The notes: generated from the letters alone by a model not told the origin. 64,000 bases of DNA from Bauldia sp965232525 (GCF_965232525.1 NZ_OZ246980.1:3596001-3660000); one strand, 5' to 3'. Shown: positions 1-8,666, numbered from the stretch's first letter. Translations and numbers: made by a program.

Positions 1-688
1 TCAGGAGATCAAGAGCGACGACGCTACCTTTCCCCGCGAACCGTTCGAGGACCTCGGCTACAACGTTGAGACCCACGGCCAGAAAGGGTTCAACGGGGTC
101 GCGATTCTGTCGAAGCTGCCGATCGACGAGATATCGCGCGGCCTGCCCGGCGATGACGACGATACCCAGGCCCGCTTCATCGAGGCGGTGTTTTCCGTTG
201 GCGAGCGCGCGATCCGTGTCGTGTCGCTCTATCTGCCCAACGGCAACCCGGTCGGTTCGGACAAGTACGCCTACAAATTCGCCTGGATGGACCGCTTCGA
301 GGCGTATGCCAAGCAGCGGCTCGCCGCCGAGGAGACGTTCGTGCTTGCCGGCGACTACAATGTCATCCCCGAGCCCGAGGACGCTCGCCACCCGGAAAAC
401 TGGACCCGGGACGCCCTGTTTCAGCCCGAGACGCGGCGTCGGTTCAGACGCCTGCTCAACCTCGGCCTCACTGACGCCTTCCGCGCCTGCACGTCGGAAG
501 GTGGCTACTACTCCTTCTGGGACTACCAGGCCGGCGCCTGGCAGCGGAACAACGGCATCCGCATCGACCACCAGCTGCTTTCGCCATTAGCCGCCGACCG
601 TCTCGCCTCGGCGCGAATCGACAAGCACACCCGCGGCTGGGACAAGCCCTCGGACCATGTCCCGGTCGTCATTGAACTGGACCTTTGA
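1..688 (+). CDS. xth: Exodeoxyribonuclease III (3' part)
   Basis: The gene is open at the left window edge; codons are in frame from base 2. The protein reads as the endonuclease/exonuclease/phosphatase fold of exonuclease III, an AP endonuclease and 3'-5' exonuclease in base-excision repair. Visible family signatures are QEIKSDD near the start (catalytic Glu), GFNGVAILSK, the LAGDYNVIPEPED block (catalytic Asp-x-Asn), NNGIRIDH and the C-terminal SDHVPVVIEL with the catalytic Asp-His. Only the first few dozen residues of a normal 260-residue protein are missing. It ends one base before the start codon of the downstream methyltransferase gene, so the two may be co-transcribed. Confidence 0.95.
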   Translation, partial: QEIKSDDATFPREPFEDLGYNVETHGQKGFNGVAILSKLPIDEISRGLPGDDDDTQARFIEAVFSVGERAIRVVSLYLPNGNPVGSDKYAYKFAWMDRFEAYAKQRLAAEETFVLAGDYNVIPEPEDARHPENWTRDALFQPETRRRFRRLLNLGLTDAFRACTSEGGYYSFWDYQAGAWQRNNGIRIDHQLLSPLAADRLASARIDKHTRGWDKPSDHVPVVIELDL

Positions 689-689
689 C

Positions 690-1496
690 ATGCCGACGGA
701 CGACATCTCACTCCACCGCTTCACGGCGATGGACAAAGCGCCGGACACGTCGGGCTACATCCGCGCGTTGGAAGCCTTCGACGCGATTCCGCAACTCCAG
801 GAGCTGAAAGCGATAGAGCGTCGAGAGGTAAGCCCCGGAAACAAACTCCTCGACGTCGGTTGCGGCTTCGGCCTCGAAACCCTCCGCCTCGCCCGACTCG
901 TCGAACCGGGCGGAACCGTCACGGGGATCGACAAGAGCGCTGACTTTGTCGCCGAAGCCGTCAGGCGCGCGGCGTCGGAAAACCTCTCTGTAAGCTTTGA
1001 AGTCGGGGAGGCTGAGCAACTCCCCTACCCCGACGCAACGTTCGATCACGTGCGCGCCGAGCGCCTCCTCATCTACCTCAAGGATTATGCCAAGGCGGTC
1101 GGCGAGATGAAGCGGGCCACCAAGGCCGGCGGCCGGATCGCTATCATCGAACCGGATTTTTCGACTAATACAATAAACCTTGCCGATCGGCCCGTCGTAC
1201 GAAAAGCGCTGGCCCATGAAGCCGATACCGCGGTGGTCGAAGGTTTTCTACCGGGACCGCTCCTGGAGACTCTGAGAGACCTTGGGCTTTCGGACATCCG
1301 CGTCAATACCCGCGTCCTTATCTACCCGCCAGATCTGGCGGCGACTTACTTTGCCGGAGTCGGCCGTCACGCCGCTGAAGCCGGCGTGCTGACCGCCGCC
1401 GAAGGCGTGACCTGGACCCGCGATATCGCGACGTTGCACGCCGCCGACCGCCTCTTCGGCACGATCGGCTACTTCCTCTTCACCGCTCGGGTTTGA
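690..1496 (+). CDS. Class I SAM-dependent methyltransferase
   Basis: A 268-residue protein with the Rossmann methyltransferase motif I LLDVGCGFGLETL near residue 50, the following acidic residue in GIDKSADF, and the post-motif block ERLLIYLKDYAKAV. It resembles the UbiE/Methyltransf_11 group; the substrate cannot be told from sequence. I place the start at the ATG right after the exonuclease stop; an upstream in-frame start would overlap that gene by about 30 bases, and an internal ATG at 729 is possible. The C-terminal FGTIGYFLFTARV is typical of this uncharacterised subfamily. Confidence 0.85.
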   Translation: MPTDDISLHRFTAMDKAPDTSGYIRALEAFDAIPQLQELKAIERREVSPGNKLLDVGCGFGLETLRLARLVEPGGTVTGIDKSADFVAEAVRRAASENLSVSFEVGEAEQLPYPDATFDHVRAERLLIYLKDYAKAVGEMKRATKAGGRIAIIEPDFSTNTINLADRPVVRKALAHEADTAVVEGFLPGPLLETLRDLGLSDIRVNTRVLIYPPDLAATYFAGVGRHAAEAGVLTAAEGVTWTRDIATLHAADRLFGTIGYFLFTARV

Positions 1497-1592
1497 GGCA
1501 CCCACTCCGCCGACAAAAAGCGACCAACAGCGAACTCTTTCGGTGTGCCGGCGTGTCTAAGCAATGAGACCAACGCCAGAAAGGATCGTGTC

Positions 1593-2333
1593 ATGACTCT
1601 CGACTACACCACCGCCCTCGTCATCGGCGGCAGCCGCGGCACCGGCCGCCAAATTGCCAAAAGACTTGCCGAGCACGGCGTTCGCACCGTTGTCGTGGCC
1701 AGGAACCAGAAAGACCTCGATGATCTGAAGCGCGAGGTCCCGGCCATTGACGTCGTCGCCGCCGACGCGACCACCGATGGCACGGCGGAACGCCTCTTGG
1801 CGGAAGTCAAACCCGACCTCCTGGTTCTGGCTGGTGGCCACATGCCGAAGATGGCGGCGCTGTCCGAGTTGACCTGGGACGAGTTCAGCCGAACGTGGAA
1901 CGTGGACACCCGGATCGCCTTCGCCTTCGTCAAGGCGGCGTTACAAGCGCCGATGCCGAAGGGCAGCACGATCGTCTCCTTCGCCAGCGGCGCCGCGCTC
2001 GGGGGATCGCCGCTCTCCGGCGGTTATGCCGGCGCCAAGCGCATGCAACATTTTGTGTCCAACTATGGCGCTTGGGAAGCCGATCAGCGCGACCTCGGCC
2101 TCGCCTTCTACACGATCTATCCGAAGCAGTTCATCGCCGGGACGCAGATCGCCGAAAATGGCGCGGGAGCCTATGGCGCTGCCAGATCGATCTCGGCCGA
2201 GGAGTTCATGAAGACTTGGGACACACCGTTGACGCCAGGGCGGATCGGTGACGAAGTGATTGGCCTACTGGCCACCCGTGGCGATCCGGGCGCATACGGC
2301 ATCACCGGAAGCGCGATGGAGAAGATGGCCTGA
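1593..2333 (+). CDS. Short-chain dehydrogenase/reductase (SDR)
   Basis: A 246-residue NAD(P)-binding oxidoreductase. The cofactor motif is GGSRGTGR near residue 10, followed by a basic VVVARN strand end that favours NADP. The LVLAGGHMP stretch replaces the usual NAG motif, and the catalytic pair is present as YAGAK (Tyr and Lys) around residue 150. An AAGGA ribosome binding site at 1581 supports the ATG at 1593 over the upstream start at 1545. It is followed, one base after its stop, by a sigma-factor gene, so the two form a translationally linked pair. Substrate unknown. Confidence 0.88.
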   Translation: MTLDYTTALVIGGSRGTGRQIAKRLAEHGVRTVVVARNQKDLDDLKREVPAIDVVAADATTDGTAERLLAEVKPDLLVLAGGHMPKMAALSELTWDEFSRTWNVDTRIAFAFVKAALQAPMPKGSTIVSFASGAALGGSPLSGGYAGAKRMQHFVSNYGAWEADQRDLGLAFYTIYPKQFIAGTQIAENGAGAYGAARSISAEEFMKTWDTPLTPGRIGDEVIGLLATRGDPGAYGITGSAMEKMA

Positions 2334-2334
2334 C

Positions 2335-3219
2335 ATGCCGATCGAGGCGCACGACGATAATTCACTGGCGGGGCTGGAGACGGCCCTGCCAGCTCTCCGC
2401 CCCGAGCTGCACCGCTACTGCGCCAGGATGACCGGGTCGGTGATCGACGGCGAAGACGTGCTTCAAGACACGCTGCTCGCCGCATCGCGAGCGATCCGCC
2501 AGGGCACGGTTGTCGACGACTTGCGCCCGTGGCTATTTCGTATCGCCCACAACACCGCGCTCAACCATCATCGGTCCCGTAAAAGCGATGGCGCCATGAA
2601 GGACGACTTCCGCCGGCAGCCACAATCGTTCATCGAGATGCCGACCCGCAGCGACGTCGCAGACGCCTTGCGCCCCTACCTCAGACTGACGCCAAAGCAG
2701 CGCAGTACGGTCATCTTGCGGGACGTGCTTGGCTATTCTGCCGCCGAAGTCGCGACACTGACCGAGAGCTCCGTCGACTCGGTGAAGTCGGCCCTCCACC
2801 GCGGCCGGAGCCTGTTGAAGGAAGAGCGAGCCGAGGACGACACACGCCACGAACCGCTCTCACCGCAAGAGAAAGAACGGCTTGCCGTCTACGCCGCGCA
2901 CTTCAACGCTCACGATTTCGACCGTCTGCGTGAGATGCTCTCGGCCGAAGTTCGTCTCGAGCTGGTCGACCGTGACCGGCGGACGGGACGCGAAAGGGTC
3001 GGCGGTTACTACAAGAACTATAGCAAACAGACCGACTGGCTGATGGCGCCGGGCAGCGTCGAGGGCCGGCCGGCGATCCTCGCCTTCGATCGCGACGATC
3101 CAGGTGGACCGCCAAGTTACTTCGTGCTCCTCACCTTCGATGAGGGCGCCGTCCTAACCATCCGCGACTTCCGCTATGCACGGTATGTCATGACGGACGC
3201 GACATGGGAGCGCGACTAG
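2335..3219 (+). CDS. ECF sigma factor with NTF2/SnoaL-like C-terminal domain
   Basis: A 294-residue sigma-70 family protein. Region 2 (roughly residues 15-85) has the usual DGEDVLQDTLL and LRPWLFRIAHNTALNHHR blocks; region 4 (about 115-165) has LTPKQRSTVILRDVLGYSAAEVA followed by the recognition helix. Residues from about 185 onward form an extra domain reading like an NTF2/SnoaL fold (VYAAHFNAHDFDRLREML, then GGYYKNY). Such extensions are known in SigJ/ECF41-type sigma factors, where they replace a separate anti-sigma factor as the control element; that assignment is by analogy. It follows the SDR gene with a one-base gap, suggesting the oxidoreductase is part of the same response. Confidence 0.87.
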   Translation: MPIEAHDDNSLAGLETALPALRPELHRYCARMTGSVIDGEDVLQDTLLAASRAIRQGTVVDDLRPWLFRIAHNTALNHHRSRKSDGAMKDDFRRQPQSFIEMPTRSDVADALRPYLRLTPKQRSTVILRDVLGYSAAEVATLTESSVDSVKSALHRGRSLLKEERAEDDTRHEPLSPQEKERLAVYAAHFNAHDFDRLREMLSAEVRLELVDRDRRTGRERVGGYYKNYSKQTDWLMAPGSVEGRPAILAFDRDDPGGPPSYFVLLTFDEGAVLTIRDFRYARYVMTDATWERD

Positions 3220-3339
3220 GACGTGTAACGGTAGCCACCCTCGACTCATCGACTAGTCTACGCGACCGCGTCATATTGGCGTGCCAATCGTTGGTGGGCA
3301 TTGAATTGCGAAAGAGCACAAGAGGGAAAGGAGCCACTC

Positions 3340-3708
3340 ATGCGAACTGTCGCCAAGTTTTTTCTGGCTTTCGCGGCCCTTGGGTTCTTGGTTGTAGGGA
3401 CCGGGGGAGCCCAGGCAAGCTGCTCCAACGTTAACGCCAGCAGCCCCGATCTGACCTGGCTTTGCAAGACAGACGGCGAATGCATCTGGGATCACGGCCT
3501 TGAGGACAAGCATCGGCAGTGGATTGGGATCGTTTGCGCCAATCCCGATCTTCCTAATCCGGAGAAATTGTCGTGCGGGGGCGGTCACGACATCGATTGC
3601 TACGTTAAGGATCAGGCATACGAACACAGCGGCTTCAAAGGATTCAAATGCAAGTGCTGCAACAATGAAAAAAAATCAAGACGTACAGAAACGTACACTT
3701 GGAGATGA
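3340..3708 (+). CDS. Small secreted cysteine-rich protein, unknown
   Basis: A 122-residue protein I do not recognise. It starts with a clear signal peptide (basic MRTVAKFF, hydrophobic core, AQA-S cleavage site near residue 26). The mature part has nine cysteines, including a CKCC cluster near the C-terminus, and no membrane segment, so disulfide-bonded periplasmic or secreted protein is likely. The AAGGAG at 3327 sets the start at the ATG at 3340 rather than the upstream TTG at 3301. No neighbour suggests a function. The 236 bases after it hold nothing I can identify. Confidence 0.6.
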   Translation: MRTVAKFFLAFAALGFLVVGTGGAQASCSNVNASSPDLTWLCKTDGECIWDHGLEDKHRQWIGIVCANPDLPNPEKLSCGGGHDIDCYVKDQAYEHSGFKGFKCKCCNNEKKSRRTETYTWR

Positions 3709-3944
3709 CTTGCCTCCCGTGACGTCGCCTTTATGCGAATCGGATCGCTTCTTGCTGGCACGCCGATAGTACGATCTCGGAGAAAGGCTGGTCCGTGGCG
3801 ACACGAACAGTGGACGTCCGGAGCACCTACCGAAAGCGATCATTTGGCGGACCGGTCAGCCGCAGGGGCTAACGGGAAACCGCCCTGGATGAGCGAGTCA
3901 CGGACCCCATCGCGCTCGGCCACCGAACATGATAAGTTTCGACT

Positions 3945-4367
3945 ATGGGCATTCGATCGATCCTCGCCCTGGCGACATTCGCGGCCATCCTGGCGCCGAT
4001 CGGCGTCGTGGCTGAACCGGATTGTCAGTGCCGCGCGGAAGGCCGATTTTTCAAGCAGGGCACAATCGCCTGCATCGACACGCCGAGCGGCCAGAAACTC
4101 GCTCAGTGCGACATGTCCCAGAACGTCCTGACTTGGCGCGTAGTTGCCGACCAATGCCCGGTCGCTCTGCAGTCCAGCCCCCAGGAACCCGTCAAGGCAA
4201 CGCGGTTTGCTTCGCCGCAGTTGGCGAAAGCGTCAGTTGCTCCGATCGATCGGGACGATTGGGTGCCTCAGCGGCCCTGGCGCACCTTGCTGGCACGCCA
4301 ATCCTCGGCCAACGCCATCGCTGTGCGGCGCTCGTTCTCGGTCGCCACTGAAACAGCGCGTTCCTGA
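3945..4367 (+). CDS. Small exported Cys-containing protein
   Basis: A 140-residue open frame with a signal peptide (MGIRSILALATF, cleavage near VVA-E) followed by a compact domain with CQCRAEG, ACID, QCDM and QCPVA cysteine positions. I recall similar short proteins in rhizobia that end just after the last cysteine pair. Here the frame continues about 70 residues further and its last 100 bases overlap the 3' end of the convergent exoR gene, so the C-terminal extension may be non-native or result from a mutated stop. No good ribosome binding site is seen before the ATG. Confidence 0.5.
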   Translation: MGIRSILALATFAAILAPIGVVAEPDCQCRAEGRFFKQGTIACIDTPSGQKLAQCDMSQNVLTWRVVADQCPVALQSSPQEPVKATRFASPQLAKASVAPIDRDDWVPQRPWRTLLARQSSANAIAVRRSFSVATETARS

Positions 4368-5077
4368 AGATCGCGAATCCACTCAGCCGAGTCGCTCGCT
4401 TGATCCCGGGCGACAGTCAAATACATCAGCCCGAGCACCGGCTGGCGGGGGACGCCCTCGCCTTCGAAAAGCACGTGCCCGAGCAGGGCCTGGGCGTTGA
4501 CGTCGCCCTTGTCCGCCGCAAGCTTCGCCCAGCGCGCAGCCTGCACTGAGTCGCGCTCGCCACCCTCGCCGTTGTAGTACATCCACGCGAGTTTGGCCTG
4601 CGCCTCCGGATCGCCGAAGTACGACGCTGCGTAGGAGTAGATCTGGCGGGCGCGCGTCAGATCCTGCTTGACGCGGGTGTCCGGAATACCATCGCGATAG
4701 TAGCCGCCGAGTGCGACGAACGCATCCGACACGAAGCGCGAACTCGGCTGGCCGGGGATGTCGTCGGCATGAGCATCGGCCATCTCGCTGAACAGTTCGA
4801 ACGCCTTGTAGTCGTCCTCGGCGATGCCGTCGCCCTCGGCATACATCTGGCCGAGCTTCCACTGAGCGATAGCATTGCCCTTGTCGGCGGCGAAGCTGAG
4901 CGCTTCGATCGCGCTTTCCTTGTCGCCGCTGCGATAGGAATCGAGACCGTATTCGAGTGCTTCCGCCGGCGCGGTTTCAGCGTCGTAGTTGTTCGCATCG
5001 AACGCCGCGGCACCACCGGCGAAACCCGTGAAGACGACAATCGCAACAACGCCGCGGAACACGCTACAAGTCCGCAT
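4268..5077 (-). CDS. exoR: ExoR-like periplasmic Sel1-repeat regulator
   Basis: A 269-residue exported protein. It has a signal peptide (cleavage near AAA-F, residue 27) and three to four Sel1/TPR-like repeats, for example ALSFAADKGNAIAQWKLGQMY and the YYNGEGG block. The whole layout, including RQIYSYAASYFGDPEAQ and the end block WIRDLQERAVSVATENERRTA, matches ExoR, which in Sinorhizobium is a periplasmic inhibitor of the ExoS-ChvI two-component system controlling succinoglycan and motility. No exoS or chvI lies in this window. The start overlaps the 3' end of ilvD by 14 bases, so it is co-transcribed with, and probably translationally coupled to, ilvD. Orthology to ExoR is inferred from repeat layout and terminal motifs. 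Confidence 0.78.
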   Translation of the reverse strand: MRTCSVFRGVVAIVVFTGFAGGAAAFDANNYDAETAPAEALEYGLDSYRSGDKESAIEALSFAADKGNAIAQWKLGQMYAEGDGIAEDDYKAFELFSEMADAHADDIPGQPSSRFVSDAFVALGGYYRDGIPDTRVKQDLTRARQIYSYAASYFGDPEAQAKLAWMYYNGEGGERDSVQAARWAKLAADKGDVNAQALLGHVLFEGEGVPRQPVLGLMYLTVARDQASDSAEWIRDLQERAVSVATENERRTAMALAEDWRASKVRQGR

Positions 5078-6788
5078 AGCTCACCACTTCCGCCGCCGCG
5101 CCGGGCTGGGTCACTGCGCCGTAACGCGCCGGGCCAACCCCTTGTGCAAACTTCCAGATTGCGCCGCTTCGATATTCGCTTTCCGGCGGCTTCCACGTCT
5201 GTCGACGCGCATGAAGCTCATCATCACTGAGTCGAACCGACAGCGTTCCCTCGACCGCATCGATATCGATGATATCGCCGTCGCGGAGCAACCCGATCGG
5301 ACCGCCGACCGCCGCTTCCGGCCCGACGTGACCAATGCAGAAGCCGCGCGTACCGCCCGAGAACCGGCCATCGGTGATCAGAGCAACCGAGTCCCCGGCG
5401 CCCTGGCCATAAAGCGCTGCGGTCGTCGACAGCATCTCGCGCATGCCGGGACCGCCCACCGGTCCCTCGTTGCGGATGACAAGAACGTCGCCCTCCTTGT
5501 AGTTGCGCTCCGAAACCGCCGCGAAGCACTCCTCCTCGGAATCGAAGCACCGGGCCGGGCCGCTGAACTTGAGGTTCTGGAGTCCCGCCACCTTCACGAT
5601 CGCACCATCCGGCGCCAGGTTACCTCGCAACCCCACCACGCCACCGGTCGGCGACATCGGCTTGTCAGCGGGATGCACCACATCCTGCTCGTCGTTCCAT
5701 TGGACGTTCTTCAGGTTCTCGGCGATCGTGCGACCGGTCACCGTCAGGCAGTCGCCATGCAGGAAGCCGTTGTCGAGCAACGTCTTCATCATCATTGGAA
5801 TACCGCCGGCCTCGAACATGTCCTTGGCAACGTACCGGCCACCTGGCTTCATGTCCGCGATGTAAGGCGTCTTTCTGAAGATCTCAGCGACATCGAACAG
5901 ATCGAACACGATTCCGCATTCGTTAGCGATCGCAGGCAGATGGAGCGCCGCGTTGGTCGAACCACCTGAGGCAGCGACAACGGTCGCGGCGTTTTCCAGT
6001 GCTTCCCGTGTCACGATATCCCGCGGCCGGATATTGCGGGCGATGAGTTCCATGACCATTTCGCCAGCGGCCATGCAGAACCGATCGCGGATTTCGTAAG
6101 GCGCCGGCGCACCGGCCGAATATGGCAGCGCGAGACCCATCGCTTCGGAAACCGTGGCCATCGTGTTCGCGGTGAATTGGCCGCCGCACGAACCGGCTGA
6201 CGGGCACGCGACCTGTTCAAGCGTCTCTAGATCTTCATCGGACATCTTGCCGACCGAATGGAGGCCCACTGCCTCGAAGACATCGACAACCGTGACGTCA
6301 CGCCCCTTGAAGGTCCCCGGCAGAATCGAACCACCATAGATGAAGATGGACGGCACGTTCAGGCGGCACATCACCATCATCATGCCAGGCAGCGACTTGT
6401 CACAACCGGCCAAGCCTACCAGCGCATCGTAACCATGGCCGCGCATCGTCAACTCGACCGAGTCGGCGATCACCTCGCGCGACGCCAGAGACGACTTCAT
6501 GCCTTGATGGCCCATGGCGATGCCATCGGTCACCGTGATCGTGCAGAACTCGCGCGGCGTTCCGTTTGCGGCGGCGACGCCCTGCTTCACGGCCTGGGCC
6601 TGCCGCATCAGCGAAATGTTGCATGGCGCCGCCTCGTTCCAGCACGATGCTACGCCCACGAATGGTTGATGGATCTGTTCCGACGACAGGCCCATCGCAT
6701 AGTAGTACGAGCGATGCGGCGCTCGCTGAGGACCCTCCGTGACGTGACGGCTGGGCAGCTTTTGTTTGTTGATGACGCGCGCTTCCAT
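5064..6788 (-). CDS. ilvD: Dihydroxy-acid dehydratase
   Basis: A 574-residue IlvD/Edd-family Fe-S dehydratase for valine, leucine and isoleucine synthesis: it converts 2,3-dihydroxy-3-methyl acids to 2-oxo acids in the cytoplasm. Diagnostic stretches are VGVASCWNEAAPCNISL (first cluster Cys), LVGLAGCDKSLPGMMM, ACPSAGSCGGQFTANTM and GRFSGGTRGFCIGHVGPEA near the C-terminus. I use the ATG at 6788; the longer frame back to 6833 would need a TTG without a Shine-Dalgarno. A structured leader may precede it (see 6848-6927). The downstream neighbour exoR overlaps it. Confidence 0.95.
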   Translation of the reverse strand: MEARVINKQKLPSRHVTEGPQRAPHRSYYYAMGLSSEQIHQPFVGVASCWNEAAPCNISLMRQAQAVKQGVAAANGTPREFCTITVTDGIAMGHQGMKSSLASREVIADSVELTMRGHGYDALVGLAGCDKSLPGMMMVMCRLNVPSIFIYGGSILPGTFKGRDVTVVDVFEAVGLHSVGKMSDEDLETLEQVACPSAGSCGGQFTANTMATVSEAMGLALPYSAGAPAPYEIRDRFCMAAGEMVMELIARNIRPRDIVTREALENAATVVAASGGSTNAALHLPAIANECGIVFDLFDVAEIFRKTPYIADMKPGGRYVAKDMFEAGGIPMMMKTLLDNGFLHGDCLTVTGRTIAENLKNVQWNDEQDVVHPADKPMSPTGGVVGLRGNLAPDGAIVKVAGLQNLKFSGPARCFDSEEECFAAVSERNYKEGDVLVIRNEGPVGGPGMREMLSTTAALYGQGAGDSVALITDGRFSGGTRGFCIGHVGPEAAVGGPIGLLRDGDIIDIDAVEGTLSVRLSDDELHARRQTWKPPESEYRSGAIWKFAQGVGPARYGAVTQPGAAAEVVSYADL

Positions 6789-7115
6789 TTCGATTCCCGG
6801 TTCGGCCTGCGGTCGGGGCACAATTTCACGCAATACGACACCGCTCGCGGGATTTGACCCGTCGCGCCCATCGTTCTTGCGTCAGGTGCGATGCCCCCCT
6901 CGGCAGGCGACCTGATGTCCTCGCACCCTTCCCGCCACTTTATGGCCGAACGGCGGCGATGCGGATGGTACCGATCGGCCCGCGTTAACTTCCAGCGACA
7001 CTGTGGCAGTTCCGCAACACGCGTCGGACGCGCCCGCCGCGGCTCGCAGAAGGACAACCGAACGGGAGGGTTGCGATCGCGCTGCTGTAGTCAGATCGTT
7101 AGCGAAACCCGATGG
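6789..7115. other. Intergenic region between ilvD and the thioredoxin-like gene
   Basis: This 327-base gap holds the promoter and leader region of ilvD (leftward) and the end of the leftward thioredoxin-fold gene. Apart from the inverted repeats at 6848-6927 I find no small gene, tRNA or clear terminator in it. Confidence 0.5.
6848..6927 (-). promoter_or_regulatory. Candidate structured leader upstream of ilvD
   Basis: Three inverted repeats lie 60-140 bases before ilvD. An outer 7-bp pair GGTGCGA (6885-6891) / TCGCACC (6921-6927) encloses CAGG-cga-CCTG (6904-6914), and a separate CGGG-attt ga-CCCG hairpin is at 6848-6861. None is followed by a T tract. They could form a branched 5' leader RNA; no known riboswitch class was recognised. 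Confidence 0.3.
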
Positions 7116-7658
7116 TTACGCCTTCCACTTGATCGAGCAGCCGGCCGAAGGAAACTGCTCGTCGGGGCCCTTTCCAGTCGCCGCTATGCTTCGCATCGCC
7201 TCCACCAGTTCGCGTTTGGCGCCGGCGGGTGGCGGGTCTTTCCGCCCCTCGTCGAGACGACCGCGGTAGGCGATGGTGCCGTCGGCGGCGATCCCGAAGA
7301 AGTCCGGCGTGCATTCCGCTTTGTACGCCCGCGCCACATCCTGGGTCTCGTCATAGAGATAGGGGAACGGGAAACGATGCGCTTCGGCGAACAGCTTCAT
7401 GTTGTCGAAGGAATCGGCCGGATAGGCGACGACGTCGTTGCTCGAAATCGCGGCAAAACCAATCCCCTCAGCGGCCAGTGCTTGTGCGTCGGCCACCATC
7501 CGATCAGCCACCGCCTTAACAAAAGGACAGTGGTTGCAGATAAAGACCACAACCGTCCCGTTCTCGCCCGCTACGTCGGCCAGTCGGTAAGATCTGCCAT
7601 CAGTCGCCGGAAGGGTGAAATCGGAAGCCTTTATGCCGAGTTCCGGTTTGTTCAACAT
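7116..7658 (-). CDS. Thioredoxin-fold (AhpC/TSA-like) protein
   Basis: A 180-residue cytoplasmic protein with no signal peptide. The N-terminal ASDFTLPATDGRSYRLADV and VVVFICNHCPFVKAV blocks place it in the redoxin group with a C-N-H-C active-site pair around residues 41-44, plus a third cysteine in ECTPDFFGI (cis-Pro region) and a fourth near the C-terminus (AGCSIKWK). The family is widespread in Alphaproteobacteria as 'thioredoxin family protein' with unknown physiological partner. It lies downstream of the sulfotransferase genes on the same strand with a 75-base gap. Confidence 0.85.
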   Translation of the reverse strand: MLNKPELGIKASDFTLPATDGRSYRLADVAGENGTVVVFICNHCPFVKAVADRMVADAQALAAEGIGFAAISSNDVVAYPADSFDNMKLFAEAHRFPFPYLYDETQDVARAYKAECTPDFFGIAADGTIAYRGRLDEGRKDPPPAGAKRELVEAMRSIAATGKGPDEQFPSAGCSIKWKA

Positions 7659-7733
7659 TGCCGATCTCCGTCAATACCTGCCTTTGATATGAGGGCTGAT
7701 ACCGCCCTCCACAACCGCTGCGACGGCGATGGT

Positions 7734-8666
7734 TCAGGGCAGATCCTTGCGGGCCCAGTCGACCGCGGGCCCACCCAACACCTCGGCGCAAGCTTCGAGC
7801 TCCTTGGCGTAGATCGACGCCACCAAAGCCCTGGTCTTTGCGTCCATGGATACTTTCCGCTGTTTTTCCTTGCGATTGTAAGAGGCGGCAATCCCCTCGC
7901 CCAGATCCGAGGAGGCGCCCAGAAATTCGAGCACACGTGTACGCACGGCGGCAGCGTCTGCAGCGAGATCATCGAAGAAAAACAGACCGAACCGCTCTGG
8001 CGGAATTACTTTGCGCCAGCGGCTCACTGTCACTGAAGGATAGGAACGGCGGATAACCCCATCCCGTTTCGAAAACGCACGCACATCCTTGGCCGTCGGC
8101 ATCCTGCGGACTTTTTTCCGCCGTCGCCGCATGTTGAACGACGACCAGAAACGATCGACCGGATTCCGCGCAATGTAGACAACTTTTAGGTCCGGAAACC
8201 GCGCAGCGATCTCCTCCACCGGCCGCTCGTCGAGCCCGGAGTAGGCCGGCGTAATGTCGCCGCACAGTTGGTCTCCGCGTTGGTTGAACAGCTTTGCATA
8301 GCCCTCGATGTGAACCTGATCACCGAGGTTAACGAAGTCGCGCAGGAAGTCGACGTCGCGGCTCTGGAGTGGCGCTTTGTTATGCGCGACGAGCGACACG
8401 TTGAGGCCCTCCAGATCCTGCAGCGCCTTGAAGTAAAGACGCCGTGCTTTAGGAATACGCGATCCGGGGCGATCGAAATGATGGAGTTCCTTAATCGGCA
8501 GCGTCCAGAACCCTGGATGCGGAACGAGTTGGTCGTACAGCCACTGCGTTCCTCCCTTCTGCGCACCTATGCACAGAAAGTCCGGCCCACGAGCCCGCTC
8601 GCCGGCTCTGGCCACCATCGGAGCGGCCGCCGGGCCACTCGACTTGCTCAAAACGTCAGACGCCAT
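7734..8666 (-). CDS. Sulfotransferase family protein A
   Basis: A 310-residue P-loop protein of the bacterial sulfotransferase type, which moves a sulfuryl group from PAPS to a sugar or other acceptor. The 5'-phosphosulfate loop is GAQKGGTQWLYDQL near residue 30; the 3'-phosphate binding block is YIARNPVDRFWSSF around residue 150; PPERFGLFFFDDL and a late Asn-Arg-Lys follow the family layout. I chose the ATG at 8666, which overlaps the end of the paralogue by 11 bases, over the longer start at 8717. Its paralogue is immediately upstream, so the pair is an operon born of duplication. Acceptor unknown. Confidence 0.85.
   Translation of the reverse strand: MASDVLSKSSGPAAAPMVARAGERARGPDFLCIGAQKGGTQWLYDQLVPHPGFWTLPIKELHHFDRPGSRIPKARRLYFKALQDLEGLNVSLVAHNKAPLQSRDVDFLRDFVNLGDQVHIEGYAKLFNQRGDQLCGDITPAYSGLDERPVEEIAARFPDLKVVYIARNPVDRFWSSFNMRRRRKKVRRMPTAKDVRAFSKRDGVIRRSYPSVTVSRWRKVIPPERFGLFFFDDLAADAAAVRTRVLEFLGASSDLGEGIAASYNRKEKQRKVSMDAKTRALVASIYAKELEACAEVLGGPAVDWARKDLP

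Noticed and set aside
6891..8036. A 381-codon rightward open frame before and over the thioredoxin-like gene
   Set aside because: Antisense to two real genes; composition rich in Arg and Gly, no recognisable domain.
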